DNA of 64,000 bases from assembly GCA_031292515.1 (NCBI GenBank), contig JARLGZ010000269.1:455730-519729 (forward strand), given 5' to 3'. The notes beneath the pieces were generated by a model, which did not search any database, was not told the DNA's origin, and worked only from the letters and a program-made list of their open reading frames with translations. This document shows positions 55,172-62,827 of this stretch, piece by piece; positions within the stretch are counted from its first letter, which is position 1; each line of letters begins with the position of its first letter. Source of the stretch: Puia sp. Its GTDB lineage: Bacteria; Bacteroidota; Bacteroidia; Chitinophagales; Chitinophagaceae. The position numbers were made by a program, and so were the translations under genes.

Positions 55172-55206
55172 CTCACTACTCACCACTGACCACTCACTAC
55201 TCACCA
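55172..55206 (-). repeat. Heptamer repeat cluster E at the rlmN stop
   Basis: Five units of the 7-bp repeat, TRGTSAG on the minus strand. It supplies the TAG stop of rlmN (55197-55199) and extends 25 nt beyond it. Confidence 0.85.
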
Positions 55207-56246
55207 TCCTTGTTCGCCAGTTGTCCGCAGGCGGCGTCGATGTCCTTTCCCCGGCTTCGCCGGAGCCGGGCATTCACCCGGTTCTTCTCGAGATGGTTCA
55301 TAAACACCTCGACCGTTGCATCGTCGGGTTTGGCGAAGAGCGCCTGATCGATGGGGTTATATTCAATGATATTCACCAGGTCGGCCGGTACCTGGCGGTA
55401 GATCTTTATCAATTCGTCGGCATCTTTCAGACTATCATTAAAATCGCGGAATAAAATATATTCGAAGGTGATCTCGTTGCCGGTCTGCTTATAGAAATGG
55501 TTCAACGATTCGATCAATGCCTTGATATGATTGGTCTCGTTGATCGGCATGATCTCATTGCGCTTCTGGTCGTTGGCCGCATGGAGCGACAAGGCCAGCT
55601 TGAATCTCACCTGGTCGTCTCCCAATTGCCGGATCATCTTCGAGACCCCCGCGGTAGAAACGGTGACGCGACGGGGGCTCATACCCAGTCCGTCGGGCGA
55701 AGTGATGCGTTCGATGGCCTTCAGCACGTTCTTATAGTTTAGCAAGGGCTCGCCCATGCCCATAAAAACGATATTCGACAGTTTTTTGTCATAGACTTTT
55801 TCGGATTGCTGGTTGATCAGGACCACTTCGTCATAGATCTCGTCATAGTCCAGGTTGCGTTTGCGCGCCATATAACCCGTCGCGCAGAACTTGCAGCTAA
55901 GCGAACAGCCGATCTGTGAGGAGACGCACGCGGTCTTCCGCTCATCGGTGGGAATCAACACGCCTTCTACCAGGTGGCCATCCGCCGTCTTAAACCGGCT
56001 CTTGATGGTCCCGTCGGCAGAATACTGGGTGGCATCGACAGAAAGGGCGGGATAGCTGAATTCAGCAGCCAGCCTGGTGCGCAGGTCTTTGCTGAGGTTG
56101 GTCATTGCCTCCAGGCTGCCTGCCTGTTTCTGCCAGATCCATTCATAGACCTGCGTGGCCCTGAACTTCTTCTCTCCAATGGCCTCAAAATATTCCTCTA
56201 ACTCACTCAGGCTCAGGTGCCTTATATTTTTTTGGACGGTGTTCAT
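55197..56246 (-). CDS. rlmN: 23S rRNA (adenine(2503)-C(2))-methyltransferase RlmN
   Basis: A 349-residue radical-SAM enzyme methylating A2503 of 23S rRNA (and A37 of some tRNAs). The [4Fe-4S] cluster cysteines are Cys114, Cys118 and Cys121 in GCSLSCKFCATG; MGMGEPLLNYKNVLKAI and SLHAANDQKRNEIMPIN are characteristic. The catalytic C-terminal cysteine is within RRSRGKDIDAACGQLA. ATG 56246 agrees with a TATCTTTG element ending 7 nt upstream; a longer frame to 56288 would start upstream of that promoter. The stop lies in a heptamer repeat. Confidence 0.95.
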   Translation of the reverse strand: MNTVQKNIRHLSLSELEEYFEAIGEKKFRATQVYEWIWQKQAGSLEAMTNLSKDLRTRLAAEFSYPALSVDATQYSADGTIKSRFKTADGHLVEGVLIPTDERKTACVSSQIGCSLSCKFCATGYMARKRNLDYDEIYDEVVLINQQSEKVYDKKLSNIVFMGMGEPLLNYKNVLKAIERITSPDGLGMSPRRVTVSTAGVSKMIRQLGDDQVRFKLALSLHAANDQKRNEIMPINETNHIKALIESLNHFYKQTGNEITFEYILFRDFNDSLKDADELIKIYRQVPADLVNIIEYNPIDQALFAKPDDATVEVFMNHLEKNRVNARLRRSRGKDIDAACGQLANKDGE

Positions 56247-56253
56247 CAGGCTG

Positions 56254-56261
56254 CAAAGATA
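56254..56261 (-). promoter_or_regulatory. Putative -7 element of rlmN (leaderless?)
   Basis: Minus strand TATCTTTG matches TAnnTTTG and ends 7 nt before the rlmN ATG, placing the transcript start at the initiation codon. Confidence 0.45.
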
Positions 56262-56384
56262 CAAAGCGACAGCCAAACCCCCGAACAAGGATTTTCACGC
56301 TCCCGCATTCCTGCACCCACACCCGATAAAGTTATGGACAATCTGATTTTCGACTTTATCTTTAACAGTATGATCCTTAACGAA

Positions 56385-57836
56385 ATGTCCATACGTGTCC
56401 GAATGTTTGTGCGTCTTATGCATCTGGTGATCGCCCTGCTTCCTCTTTGTGTCCGGGGTCAGGGACCGCGGCAGCCCGAAAACACGGGCAGCTCACGTCA
56501 ACAGCTGGTCCCGGGCGCCCCGTCCGCCCGCAGACCCAACATCATATTCCTGCTGACCGACGACCAGCGATGGGATGCGCTGGGCGCGATGGGAAACCGG
56601 CTGATCCGGACACCCAATCTCGACCGTCTCGCGGGCCGCGGCATCCTTTTCCGCAACGCCTATGTCACCACTTCGATCTGTTGCTGCAGCCGCGCCAGCC
56701 TGCTGACCGGCCAATACACTTCGCGGCATACAATCAACGACTTTTCAACCAATATGACGCCTGCAGCCGTAGCAGCCACCTATCCGATCCTGCTGAAACA
56801 ACAGGGGTATACGATCGGCTTCATCGACAAATACGGGGTAGGGGACAAACCGCCCGCCTCTCTATATGATTATTGGACCTGCACCGACAAGTCTCAGCCG
56901 GACTATCTCCTGCCCGACGGCAAGGGTCATACCCTGCACAACACCGATAGTGCCGCAAACTCCATCCGGGAATTCCTCGATCGGTTCGGCAGCCGCGGCC
57001 CCTTCTGCCTCTCGGTCAGCTTCAAAGCTCCGCACGAACAGGACGCACAGGGCGCCACCCCCTCGCAGCTCATCGTACAGGACCAGTACAAAGACCTCTA
57101 TCGGGACAGCACGATCCCGGAACCGCTGACGGCGGATCCGAAATACTGGAACCGGCTACCGGATTTTATGCGGACGGACAAGAATATCGGCAGGGTCAGG
57201 TGGAAGACCTATTTCTCCACGCCCGCCCTCTACCAGCAGACCGTCAAAAACTATTACCGGCTGATCACCGGCGTGGACGGAGTGGTAGGGCAACTGGAAG
57301 AGGAGCTGAAAAAGGCAGGTCTCGCGGACAACACGATCATCCTCTTCATGGGTGATAACGGCATGTTCCTGGGCGAGCACGGGCTGCAGGGGAAATGGTT
57401 CGGTTATGAAGAATCCATCCGCGTACCGCTTATCGTCTACGACCCCCGCCTCCCCGCCGCCCTGCAGGGGCTTCGCTCGGACCAGGTTGCCCTGAACATC
57501 GACATCGCCCCCACCATCCTGAAAATGGCAGGCGTGACCATCCCCGCCGGCATGCAAGGTATCAGCCTCGAAGACCTCGTACAACACCGTGTCCCCGACC
57601 GCCCGGACTTCTATTACGAACATCATTTCCTGCACACACCCGAGCTCCCGCAAACCGAAGGCGTAGCCGGCGGCCGGTTCAAATACCTGTTCTATCCCGA
57701 ACACGACTACGAAGAGCTGTTTGATATACGGAAAGATCCCCATGAGACCACCAACCTCGCCGGAGACCCCGCCTACAAGGCGCTCCTGGTGAAGATGAGA
57801 AAGAGATACGAGGCGTTGAAGAAGCAGGCAATGTAA
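56385..57836 (+). CDS. Secreted sulfatase with variant active-site motif
   Basis: A 483-residue sulfatase of the alkaline-phosphatase superfamily, with signal peptide (about 7-26). Metal ligands appear in NIIFLLTDDQRWD (Asp59, Asp60) and FMGDNGMFLGEHG. The active-site segment reads ICCCSRASLLTGQ: Cys99 aligns with the formylglycine cysteine, but the CxPSR signature has Cys101 instead of Pro (C-C-C-S-R). Whether it is matured is therefore uncertain. The C-terminal NLAGDPAYKAL segment recurs in a pseudogene fragment at 61.7 kb. ATG 56370 is an alternative start. The neighbour downstream is a two-component pair. Confidence 0.9.
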   Translation: MSIRVRMFVRLMHLVIALLPLCVRGQGPRQPENTGSSRQQLVPGAPSARRPNIIFLLTDDQRWDALGAMGNRLIRTPNLDRLAGRGILFRNAYVTTSICCCSRASLLTGQYTSRHTINDFSTNMTPAAVAATYPILLKQQGYTIGFIDKYGVGDKPPASLYDYWTCTDKSQPDYLLPDGKGHTLHNTDSAANSIREFLDRFGSRGPFCLSVSFKAPHEQDAQGATPSQLIVQDQYKDLYRDSTIPEPLTADPKYWNRLPDFMRTDKNIGRVRWKTYFSTPALYQQTVKNYYRLITGVDGVVGQLEEELKKAGLADNTIILFMGDNGMFLGEHGLQGKWFGYEESIRVPLIVYDPRLPAALQGLRSDQVALNIDIAPTILKMAGVTIPAGMQGISLEDLVQHRVPDRPDFYYEHHFLHTPELPQTEGVAGGRFKYLFYPEHDYEELFDIRKDPHETTNLAGDPAYKALLVKMRKRYEALKKQAM

Positions 57837-57929
57837 GCCATCTGACAAATTCAGTCCTGCAGATTCCGTAATGTTGGTGGGTATTGGTCTTGGGTTTATG
57901 TTCCGGGGCCTCACCTTCAAACTGATATT

Positions 57930-58703
57930 ATGGGGAAAAATATTTTGCTGGTCGAGGACGATATACATATTACGGACCTATTGCGTCTTCATCTTCATAG
58001 CTCTTCTTACCATGTCACTTCCTGCGGCAAAGGAGCCGATGCCTTTGATAAGATGAACACGGATCACTATAGCCTGATCATACTGGATATCATGCTGCCG
58101 GATATAAATGGGATCGAGGTTTGCCGCCGGATCAGGGAACGGGACACCCGAACCCCTATCCTGATGCTTAGCTCGTTGTCCGATGAAACGGACAAGGTGT
58201 TGGCGCTGGAATTGGGTGCCGACGACTACCTGACAAAGCCGTTTGGCATTTTTGAATTGATGGCGCGTACAAAGGCTCTCATACGGAGAGATAATCTTCA
58301 GGCAATCGCGGAGAACACTGCTACGCTTCCGGCAACGGCTCTGCGAGAGGGGGCAACCTCACCCGGCGGCGTCTCTTCCGACAGGGCTCCGGCCTCCACG
58401 CCTGCCCGTATAGTTTTCCATGAACTGTCTATCGATCGGGAAAAACGAAAAGTTACCATACGGGATCAGCGGCTGGAACTGACTCCCAAGGAATTCGACC
58501 TTCTCTGGCTGATGGCCGGCTGCCCCGGCAAGACATTCAGCCGCCACGAGTTGCTCGAAGAGATCTGGGGCTTTGCCTTCCAGGAATATGAACACACCGT
58601 CACCGCCCATATCAACCGGCTCCGCATCAAACTGGAACGAGACCCTAACAAACCCGAATACATACTCACCACCTGGGGGACCGGCTACCGGTTTGCGGAA
58701 TGA
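57930..58703 (+). CDS. OmpR family response regulator
   Basis: A 257-residue regulator: receiver domain with Asp10/Asp11, acceptor Asp53 (ILDIMLPDINGIEVC) and Lys104 (YLTKPFG); an unusually long Ala/Thr/Ser/Pro-rich linker (about 127-158); and a winged-helix DNA-binding domain (LELTPKEFDLLWLMAGCPGKTFSRHELLEEIWG in pattern, about 178-255). It overlaps its partner kinase by 4 nt. The unit may control the adjacent sulfatase or the beta-propeller lipoprotein; only proximity supports this. Confidence 0.93.
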   Translation: MGKNILLVEDDIHITDLLRLHLHSSSYHVTSCGKGADAFDKMNTDHYSLIILDIMLPDINGIEVCRRIRERDTRTPILMLSSLSDETDKVLALELGADDYLTKPFGIFELMARTKALIRRDNLQAIAENTATLPATALREGATSPGGVSSDRAPASTPARIVFHELSIDREKRKVTIRDQRLELTPKEFDLLWLMAGCPGKTFSRHELLEEIWGFAFQEYEHTVTAHINRLRIKLERDPNKPEYILTTWGTGYRFAE

Positions 58704-60190
58704 AACAACGTGCCGGAACGAAACAACCGGCCGGGATAAAAAGACAGCCATTTGCGATCTTTCGGCGCATCTACCTGGGTGTCTTCTTCCTGATCGCCGT
58801 GCTGGGGGTTTTATTTGCCGGTATCACCTACCTGGCTACTACCGATTTCTATGAAGCCAGCACACAATTGCTAAACAAGGATGTGGCGACACACATCGCA
58901 AAATTCACCTCTCCCTACGGCAATGGGGGATTCGACAGGCAGAGGGCAGACTCCGTCTTCCAGGACGCCATGGTCATCAGCCCCAGTGCGGAAGTCTATT
59001 TCCTGGATACCGCCGGAAGGGTCATTTACTTTCACGGCCTGCCTTCGGAGATACAGCGCTGGCAGGTTCCTATGGAACATATCCAACGATATATCTCATC
59101 GGGCGGACACAGGCACATAGACGGCCCCGATCCGAGGGATTCCACACATGCCAAGATTTTTTCGGCAGCGGCTGTCGAGCAGGGGTCTGCCAAACTCGGG
59201 TATATCTATGTCATCCTGGGAAGCCGTCAATACAGGTCGGTTACCCAGATGCTTTATAACAGTCATGTCACGCCGCTGGTATTGGGCGCCTTTCTCTTTA
59301 TCATCGCCTTTTCCGGACTAGTAACGTTATTATATATACGTAGGATACGGGCGCGATTCGACGATATGATGAACGTATTGGAGAAATACCGGGAGGGCGA
59401 CTTTACGGCCCGTTTCGGATTAACGGACAAAAACGACCTGGAACCTTTTACCGAATCGTTTAACAAGATGGCCGACCTGTTGCTCGATAATATTCACCGG
59501 CTTACAAATTCCGAGAAGGAACGGAAGGATTTTATGGTGAATATTTCCCACGACCTTCGGACGCCGCTGGCGATTGCCCGTGGATATGCGGAAACCCTGT
59601 TCCTGAAGAAGCGGCCGCTGCGACCGGACGAAGAACGGGAGTATGGAGAGCTGGTGATAAACAAGATCAGGCAGGTAGAGAAAATGGTCAACCAGCAGTT
59701 TGAGCTGTCGAAAATGGAATCGGCCAGTTTCGAAGCGCAAAAAGAGCCTTTTGTCTTCTCGGAAATCGTTCAGGAAGTCATACACGTAGCGGCAAATTCT
59801 CCCGAAGGCTATCAGCGGCCGCTGGATTGCCTTCACTGCACGGATGGCTCCTGGGTCGAAGCGGATATCCCGATGCTGGAACGGGTGATCCAGAACCTGC
59901 TCGTTAATGCGATAAAATATTCTTATGAAGACGGAAGAATACAAATCAGTCTTGTACGTGTCGAAGAAGAGCTGATCTTCCGTATTGAAAATGAAGGCCC
60001 GGTCCTGGCATCGGACCTGCTGCAATGGCTCAACGGGGCCGGGCACAAGCCGGCCACTCCTGCCATCGGCCTCACCATCGTCCGAAAGATCCTGCTCTTA
60101 CACCACTTTCCCTTTCTCGCGGAATCCCTCCCCGGATCCCTCAACGCTTTCTCCTTCCGGATGCCTCTCTGGCGACAGCGCCCGGTATAA
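58700..60190 (+). CDS. Membrane sensor histidine kinase
   Basis: A 496-residue kinase. TM1 (about 22-42) and TM2 (about 192-213) flank a 150-residue periplasmic sensor (PDC/Cache-like strands such as AEVYFLDTAGRVIYF). HAMP (about 214-268) is followed by HisKA with acceptor His284 (NISHDLRTPLAIARGY) and an HATPase with VIQNLLVNAIKYS. The final G-box is weak (TPAIGLTIVRKILLLH), and the stretch between N- and G-boxes is short, so ATP binding may be altered. The N-terminal KQRAGTKQPAGIKRQ is a small tandem duplication. Coupled with the OmpR gene by a 4-nt overlap. Confidence 0.92.
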   Translation: MKQRAGTKQPAGIKRQPFAIFRRIYLGVFFLIAVLGVLFAGITYLATTDFYEASTQLLNKDVATHIAKFTSPYGNGGFDRQRADSVFQDAMVISPSAEVYFLDTAGRVIYFHGLPSEIQRWQVPMEHIQRYISSGGHRHIDGPDPRDSTHAKIFSAAAVEQGSAKLGYIYVILGSRQYRSVTQMLYNSHVTPLVLGAFLFIIAFSGLVTLLYIRRIRARFDDMMNVLEKYREGDFTARFGLTDKNDLEPFTESFNKMADLLLDNIHRLTNSEKERKDFMVNISHDLRTPLAIARGYAETLFLKKRPLRPDEEREYGELVINKIRQVEKMVNQQFELSKMESASFEAQKEPFVFSEIVQEVIHVAANSPEGYQRPLDCLHCTDGSWVEADIPMLERVIQNLLVNAIKYSYEDGRIQISLVRVEEELIFRIENEGPVLASDLLQWLNGAGHKPATPAIGLTIVRKILLLHHFPFLAESLPGSLNAFSFRMPLWRQRPV

Positions 60191-60291
60191 TTTCGGTACA
60201 CTATTGTGATACTTCCGTGATAACTTCCCCGCAAGCCTTTTCTTTCTTTGTGAAACTCTCTATCAAAACATTTCATCTCAAAAAAAATCAT

Positions 60292-61560
60292 ATGAGAACT
60301 CGTTTACTCAACTACGGCTTAATTGCCGTCTGCTTTACGACCCTTTTCTCTTGCACCAAGAACCCCGGGATCTACCAGGAACCCCGGGATGGCAAGACCA
60401 TCTATGTGGAAAGCAATGACTACCATGCGAACAGCAACGCTATCCTCGCCTACCGGCAAAAGGCCGACGGAAGCCTGGAGAAACTCCCCGGAAGCCCCTT
60501 TTATACGGGGGGAGCCGGCCTGGCCAACCCCATGCAGGTCCTGGGACCGGACGATACCGATATCCCCCTTGTCGTCAGCTCCGATGGTAACTTCCTGCTG
60601 GCCGTCAACGGCGGCAGCAACACGATTGCGGTGTTCAGCATCGGCCGGGACGGATCTCTGACACCTGTCCCCGGGAGCCCCTTCCCCTCAGGAGGACAGA
60701 CGCCCTGCAGCATCGCCATCAACGGGCGGTTTGTCTATGTGGCGAACAAAAGCTTCGACCCCCTGCATACGATCACCGAACTGCCGAACTATACGACCCT
60801 TACGATCGACGGGGCCGGACGGCTGGTGCCTGTACCAGGAGCAAAGATCGAAGAGCCGGCAGGATCATCTCCTTCACAGGTATTGGTGTCTAATGATCAC
60901 CGGTTTCTTTTCGCCACTGATTTCCTCGCGTTTATGCTGATGGAAAAAGCACCGGTAGGGACCCTCGAATCCATATCGCTCGATGGGTACGGTGGGCTGA
61001 ATGAGGCGCCCGGTTCTCCTTATGTATTACCCGCAGGCGATGGCGGCGCTCTCGGGCTCTGGCAGCATCCCTTCAGTCAAACCCTCTATGTCGGGTTCCC
61101 GGTGAAATCTGCCGTCGGTGTCTATTCCATCGATCCTGGTACCGGCGTATTGAGTTTCCAGACCAGTGTCGCTGCGGGAGCGGCTGCCTGCTGGCTTCGG
61201 ACGAATCCAAAAGGCGATCGTCTGTATGTCCTGAATTCTGCCGAGAACACCGTTTCCATCTATAATACCACCACGCCCGCCTCGCCGGTGTTCCTTACCA
61301 AATTCTCATTAAAAGATCCCGGGCCGCTGTATGGCGCGGGCATGGCGACATCCAGCGAGGATTTTGCCCTGGGCTTCGCTCCCTCCGGAAAATACCTGTA
61401 TATCGTTTCCCAGAGTACAAATCCCGATTTCAGCGCCGGTGATTTCAACTTTCTGCACGTCCTGGATGTAGCGCCGGATGGCACATTGACGGAGCCGACA
61501 GAACCGGTGCAACTACCGGTAGGCTCGGACATACGGCCACAGGGAGTAGCCGTGAATTAA
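60292..61560 (+). CDS. Beta-propeller (lactonase-fold) lipoprotein
   Basis: A 422-residue lipoprotein (lipobox TTLFS-C18) with a seven-bladed propeller of the YVTN/6-phosphogluconolactonase type. Blades repeat the pattern NTIAVFSIGRDGSLTPVPGSPFPSGGQTPCSIAI seen in short form as DGSL-PVPGSPF, and end with YIVSQSTNPD. It may hydrolyse a sugar lactone or only bind ligands; catalytic residues were not assigned. ATG 60292 gives a good lipoprotein signal; the frame is open 89 codons further upstream inside the kinase gene, which is not coding. Confidence 0.85.
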   Translation: MRTRLLNYGLIAVCFTTLFSCTKNPGIYQEPRDGKTIYVESNDYHANSNAILAYRQKADGSLEKLPGSPFYTGGAGLANPMQVLGPDDTDIPLVVSSDGNFLLAVNGGSNTIAVFSIGRDGSLTPVPGSPFPSGGQTPCSIAINGRFVYVANKSFDPLHTITELPNYTTLTIDGAGRLVPVPGAKIEEPAGSSPSQVLVSNDHRFLFATDFLAFMLMEKAPVGTLESISLDGYGGLNEAPGSPYVLPAGDGGALGLWQHPFSQTLYVGFPVKSAVGVYSIDPGTGVLSFQTSVAAGAAACWLRTNPKGDRLYVLNSAENTVSIYNTTTPASPVFLTKFSLKDPGPLYGAGMATSSEDFALGFAPSGKYLYIVSQSTNPDFSAGDFNFLHVLDVAPDGTLTEPTEPVQLPVGSDIRPQGVAVN

Positions 61561-61610
61561 AAGTGTTTGTGACCTCACGGGGGGCTGCCCGATTATATAT
61601 TTTCAACCGG

Positions 61611-61646
61611 CCGGGTTCAGGCGCGTTTTGTGCCTGAACCCGGTTT
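61611..61646 (+). terminator. Terminator of the beta-propeller gene
   Basis: A perfect 12-bp stem (61611-61622 with 61632-61643, loop of 9) followed by TTTAT. Strong stem, short T-run. Confidence 0.65.
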
Positions 61647-61718
61647 ATATCATCGACATCGTCCTGGCACCCATCGGGAAAATAGGACGGCGAGTTGAGA
61701 AGCATCCGGCGACTTCTT

Positions 61719-61816
61719 CCCACGAAATCGCCAACCTCGCCCGCGACCCAGCCTACAAGGCGCTGCCGGTAAAAACAGGCAAGAGATATGAGGCGTTGAA
61801 TAAGCAGGCCTTGTAA
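61719..61816 (+). pseudogene. 3' fragment of a second sulfatase gene
   Basis: The translated end HEIANLARDPAYKALPVKTGK plus RYEALNKQAL closely matches the C-terminus of the sulfatase at 56385-57836 (HETTNLAGDPAYKAL, RYEALKKQAM), including the stop. At DNA level about 80 bases align with substitutions only. Nothing upstream continues the match, so this is the tail of a deleted or truncated sulfatase paralogue. It lies between the propeller gene terminator and the fossil CRISPR repeats. Confidence 0.8.
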
Positions 61817-61864
61817 AAATAAAACAAGTCATCACACACCCAGATCTCATGAATGGTTTGCATG

Positions 61865-62025
61865 ATTTCATTCCTTTGAGGTGCAATTAGGAACGGCGTC
61901 CAGGAGTTCAGCCAACTAAAAAAAGAGTAATTTCAATTCCTGTATGGTGCAATTAAAAGCAATATATATCTATGGCTGCCGGTAGCAAATCTGTTCTTTC
62001 AATTCCTGTTTAGTGCAATTAAATC
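61865..62025 (-). CRISPR. Fossil CRISPR repeats (three degenerate units)
   Basis: Three diverged copies of the array repeat: 61865-61893 (heavily mutated), 61930-61959 (2 of 30 mismatches) and 61996-62025 (6 mismatches). They are spaced by 36-nt spacers, exactly as in the main array. All three carry GTGCAATTA where the main array has GTACAATTA, so they belong to an older or separate repeat lineage. They lie at the inferred trailer side, 800 bases from the main array. Confidence 0.85.
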
Positions 62026-62404
62026 TAAATTGGCGATAAAAACCCCTCCCCACCAGATAAGCTTCCATTTGATCTATTCAATAAATTTTCAATTTCAACT
62101 TTGAGAACGGGTAGATGCTTGATAGTGATGCTCCAGATGATTTCATCAGAAACGGTATCCTAACCCTGAATGATTCTATTCCTGGTATCAACAATTTTCA
62201 TCGAGTTGGAAAGTTCTATTTCAGGGTCGGAATAAGTATTCTGTTCATTGCTTCGCCAATAATTTCAATATTCCTTTCGACGGCTCTTTGTTCTTATATC
62301 CTTTGATAAGCCGTGAAATCTTTCGGACGATCTGCAAAAAAGCTCTCAATTTCATTGATTGCATTCAGGATGTCATACAGCCATGCTCTGCTATCAGTAT
62401 TCAT
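62025..62404 (-). pseudogene. Decayed HEPN (DUF86) gene
   Basis: Reading the minus strand from ATG 62404 gives MNTDSRAWLYDILNAINEIE and FFADRPKDFTAYQR, the typical start of a DUF86/HEPN ribonuclease. It then meets TAA; the same frame continues AVERNIEIIGEAMNRIL, the family core, then TAG and TGA. After a frameshift comes KIVDTRNRIIQG-stop-DTVSDEIIWSI, where functional HEPN proteins have the R-x4-6-H motif in RNxxxHGYD: the His codon has become Gln and the Tyr codon a stop. At least three nonsense changes and one frameshift make it dead. Its end touches the last fossil CRISPR repeat. Confidence 0.82.
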
Positions 62405-62425
62405 AGACAAGCTGCATTTTACTAG

Positions 62426-62696
62426 TTACATTTTGTTGAAAATAAGGATTTTTAATGGCCTTTTTTCTAATAGATCTACCGACCTATGCAGAACATTTTC
62501 AAGCGAGAATTTCAAATCGAAGTAATTGTCTGTGTATTGGAGAATCTCCAGGGGCTGGAAGTCGACAATAAAATCAACATCACTGTTCTTATTAAACCGA
62601 TCCGTAAAAACTGACCCCAATGCATACAGCTTATTCATTTTGTATAACCAACAAAGACGCTCTAATGTCGTTCAGATGTTTTTTTAATTCGTCCAT
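62426..62696 (-). pseudogene. Frameshifted MNT nucleotidyltransferase gene
   Basis: From ATG 62696 the minus strand encodes MDELKKHLNDIRA, then one extra T (near 62658) shifts the frame. Removing it restores LCWLYKMNKLYALGSVFTD, followed by RFNKNSDVDFIVDFQPLEIL, i.e. the MNT fold with the GSxxxxxxxxxSDVDF catalytic signature, to the stop at 62426. It is the usual upstream partner of the HEPN gene in HEPN-MNT toxin-antitoxin pairs, with a 21-nt gap. A single-base sequencing error could cause the shift, but the decayed partner argues for real loss. Confidence 0.78.
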
Positions 62697-62827
62697 ACTC
62701 CTCTTATTCGTCGAGAACAAATTTACAGAAAATAGTCCTTGAAAGGGAAGACTTTCTTAAGAATAAGGCCTTGGTATTCAAAAATTTATAAATGGGTACA
62801 TATCTTAGCTGTCTGGAACGTTTACTT

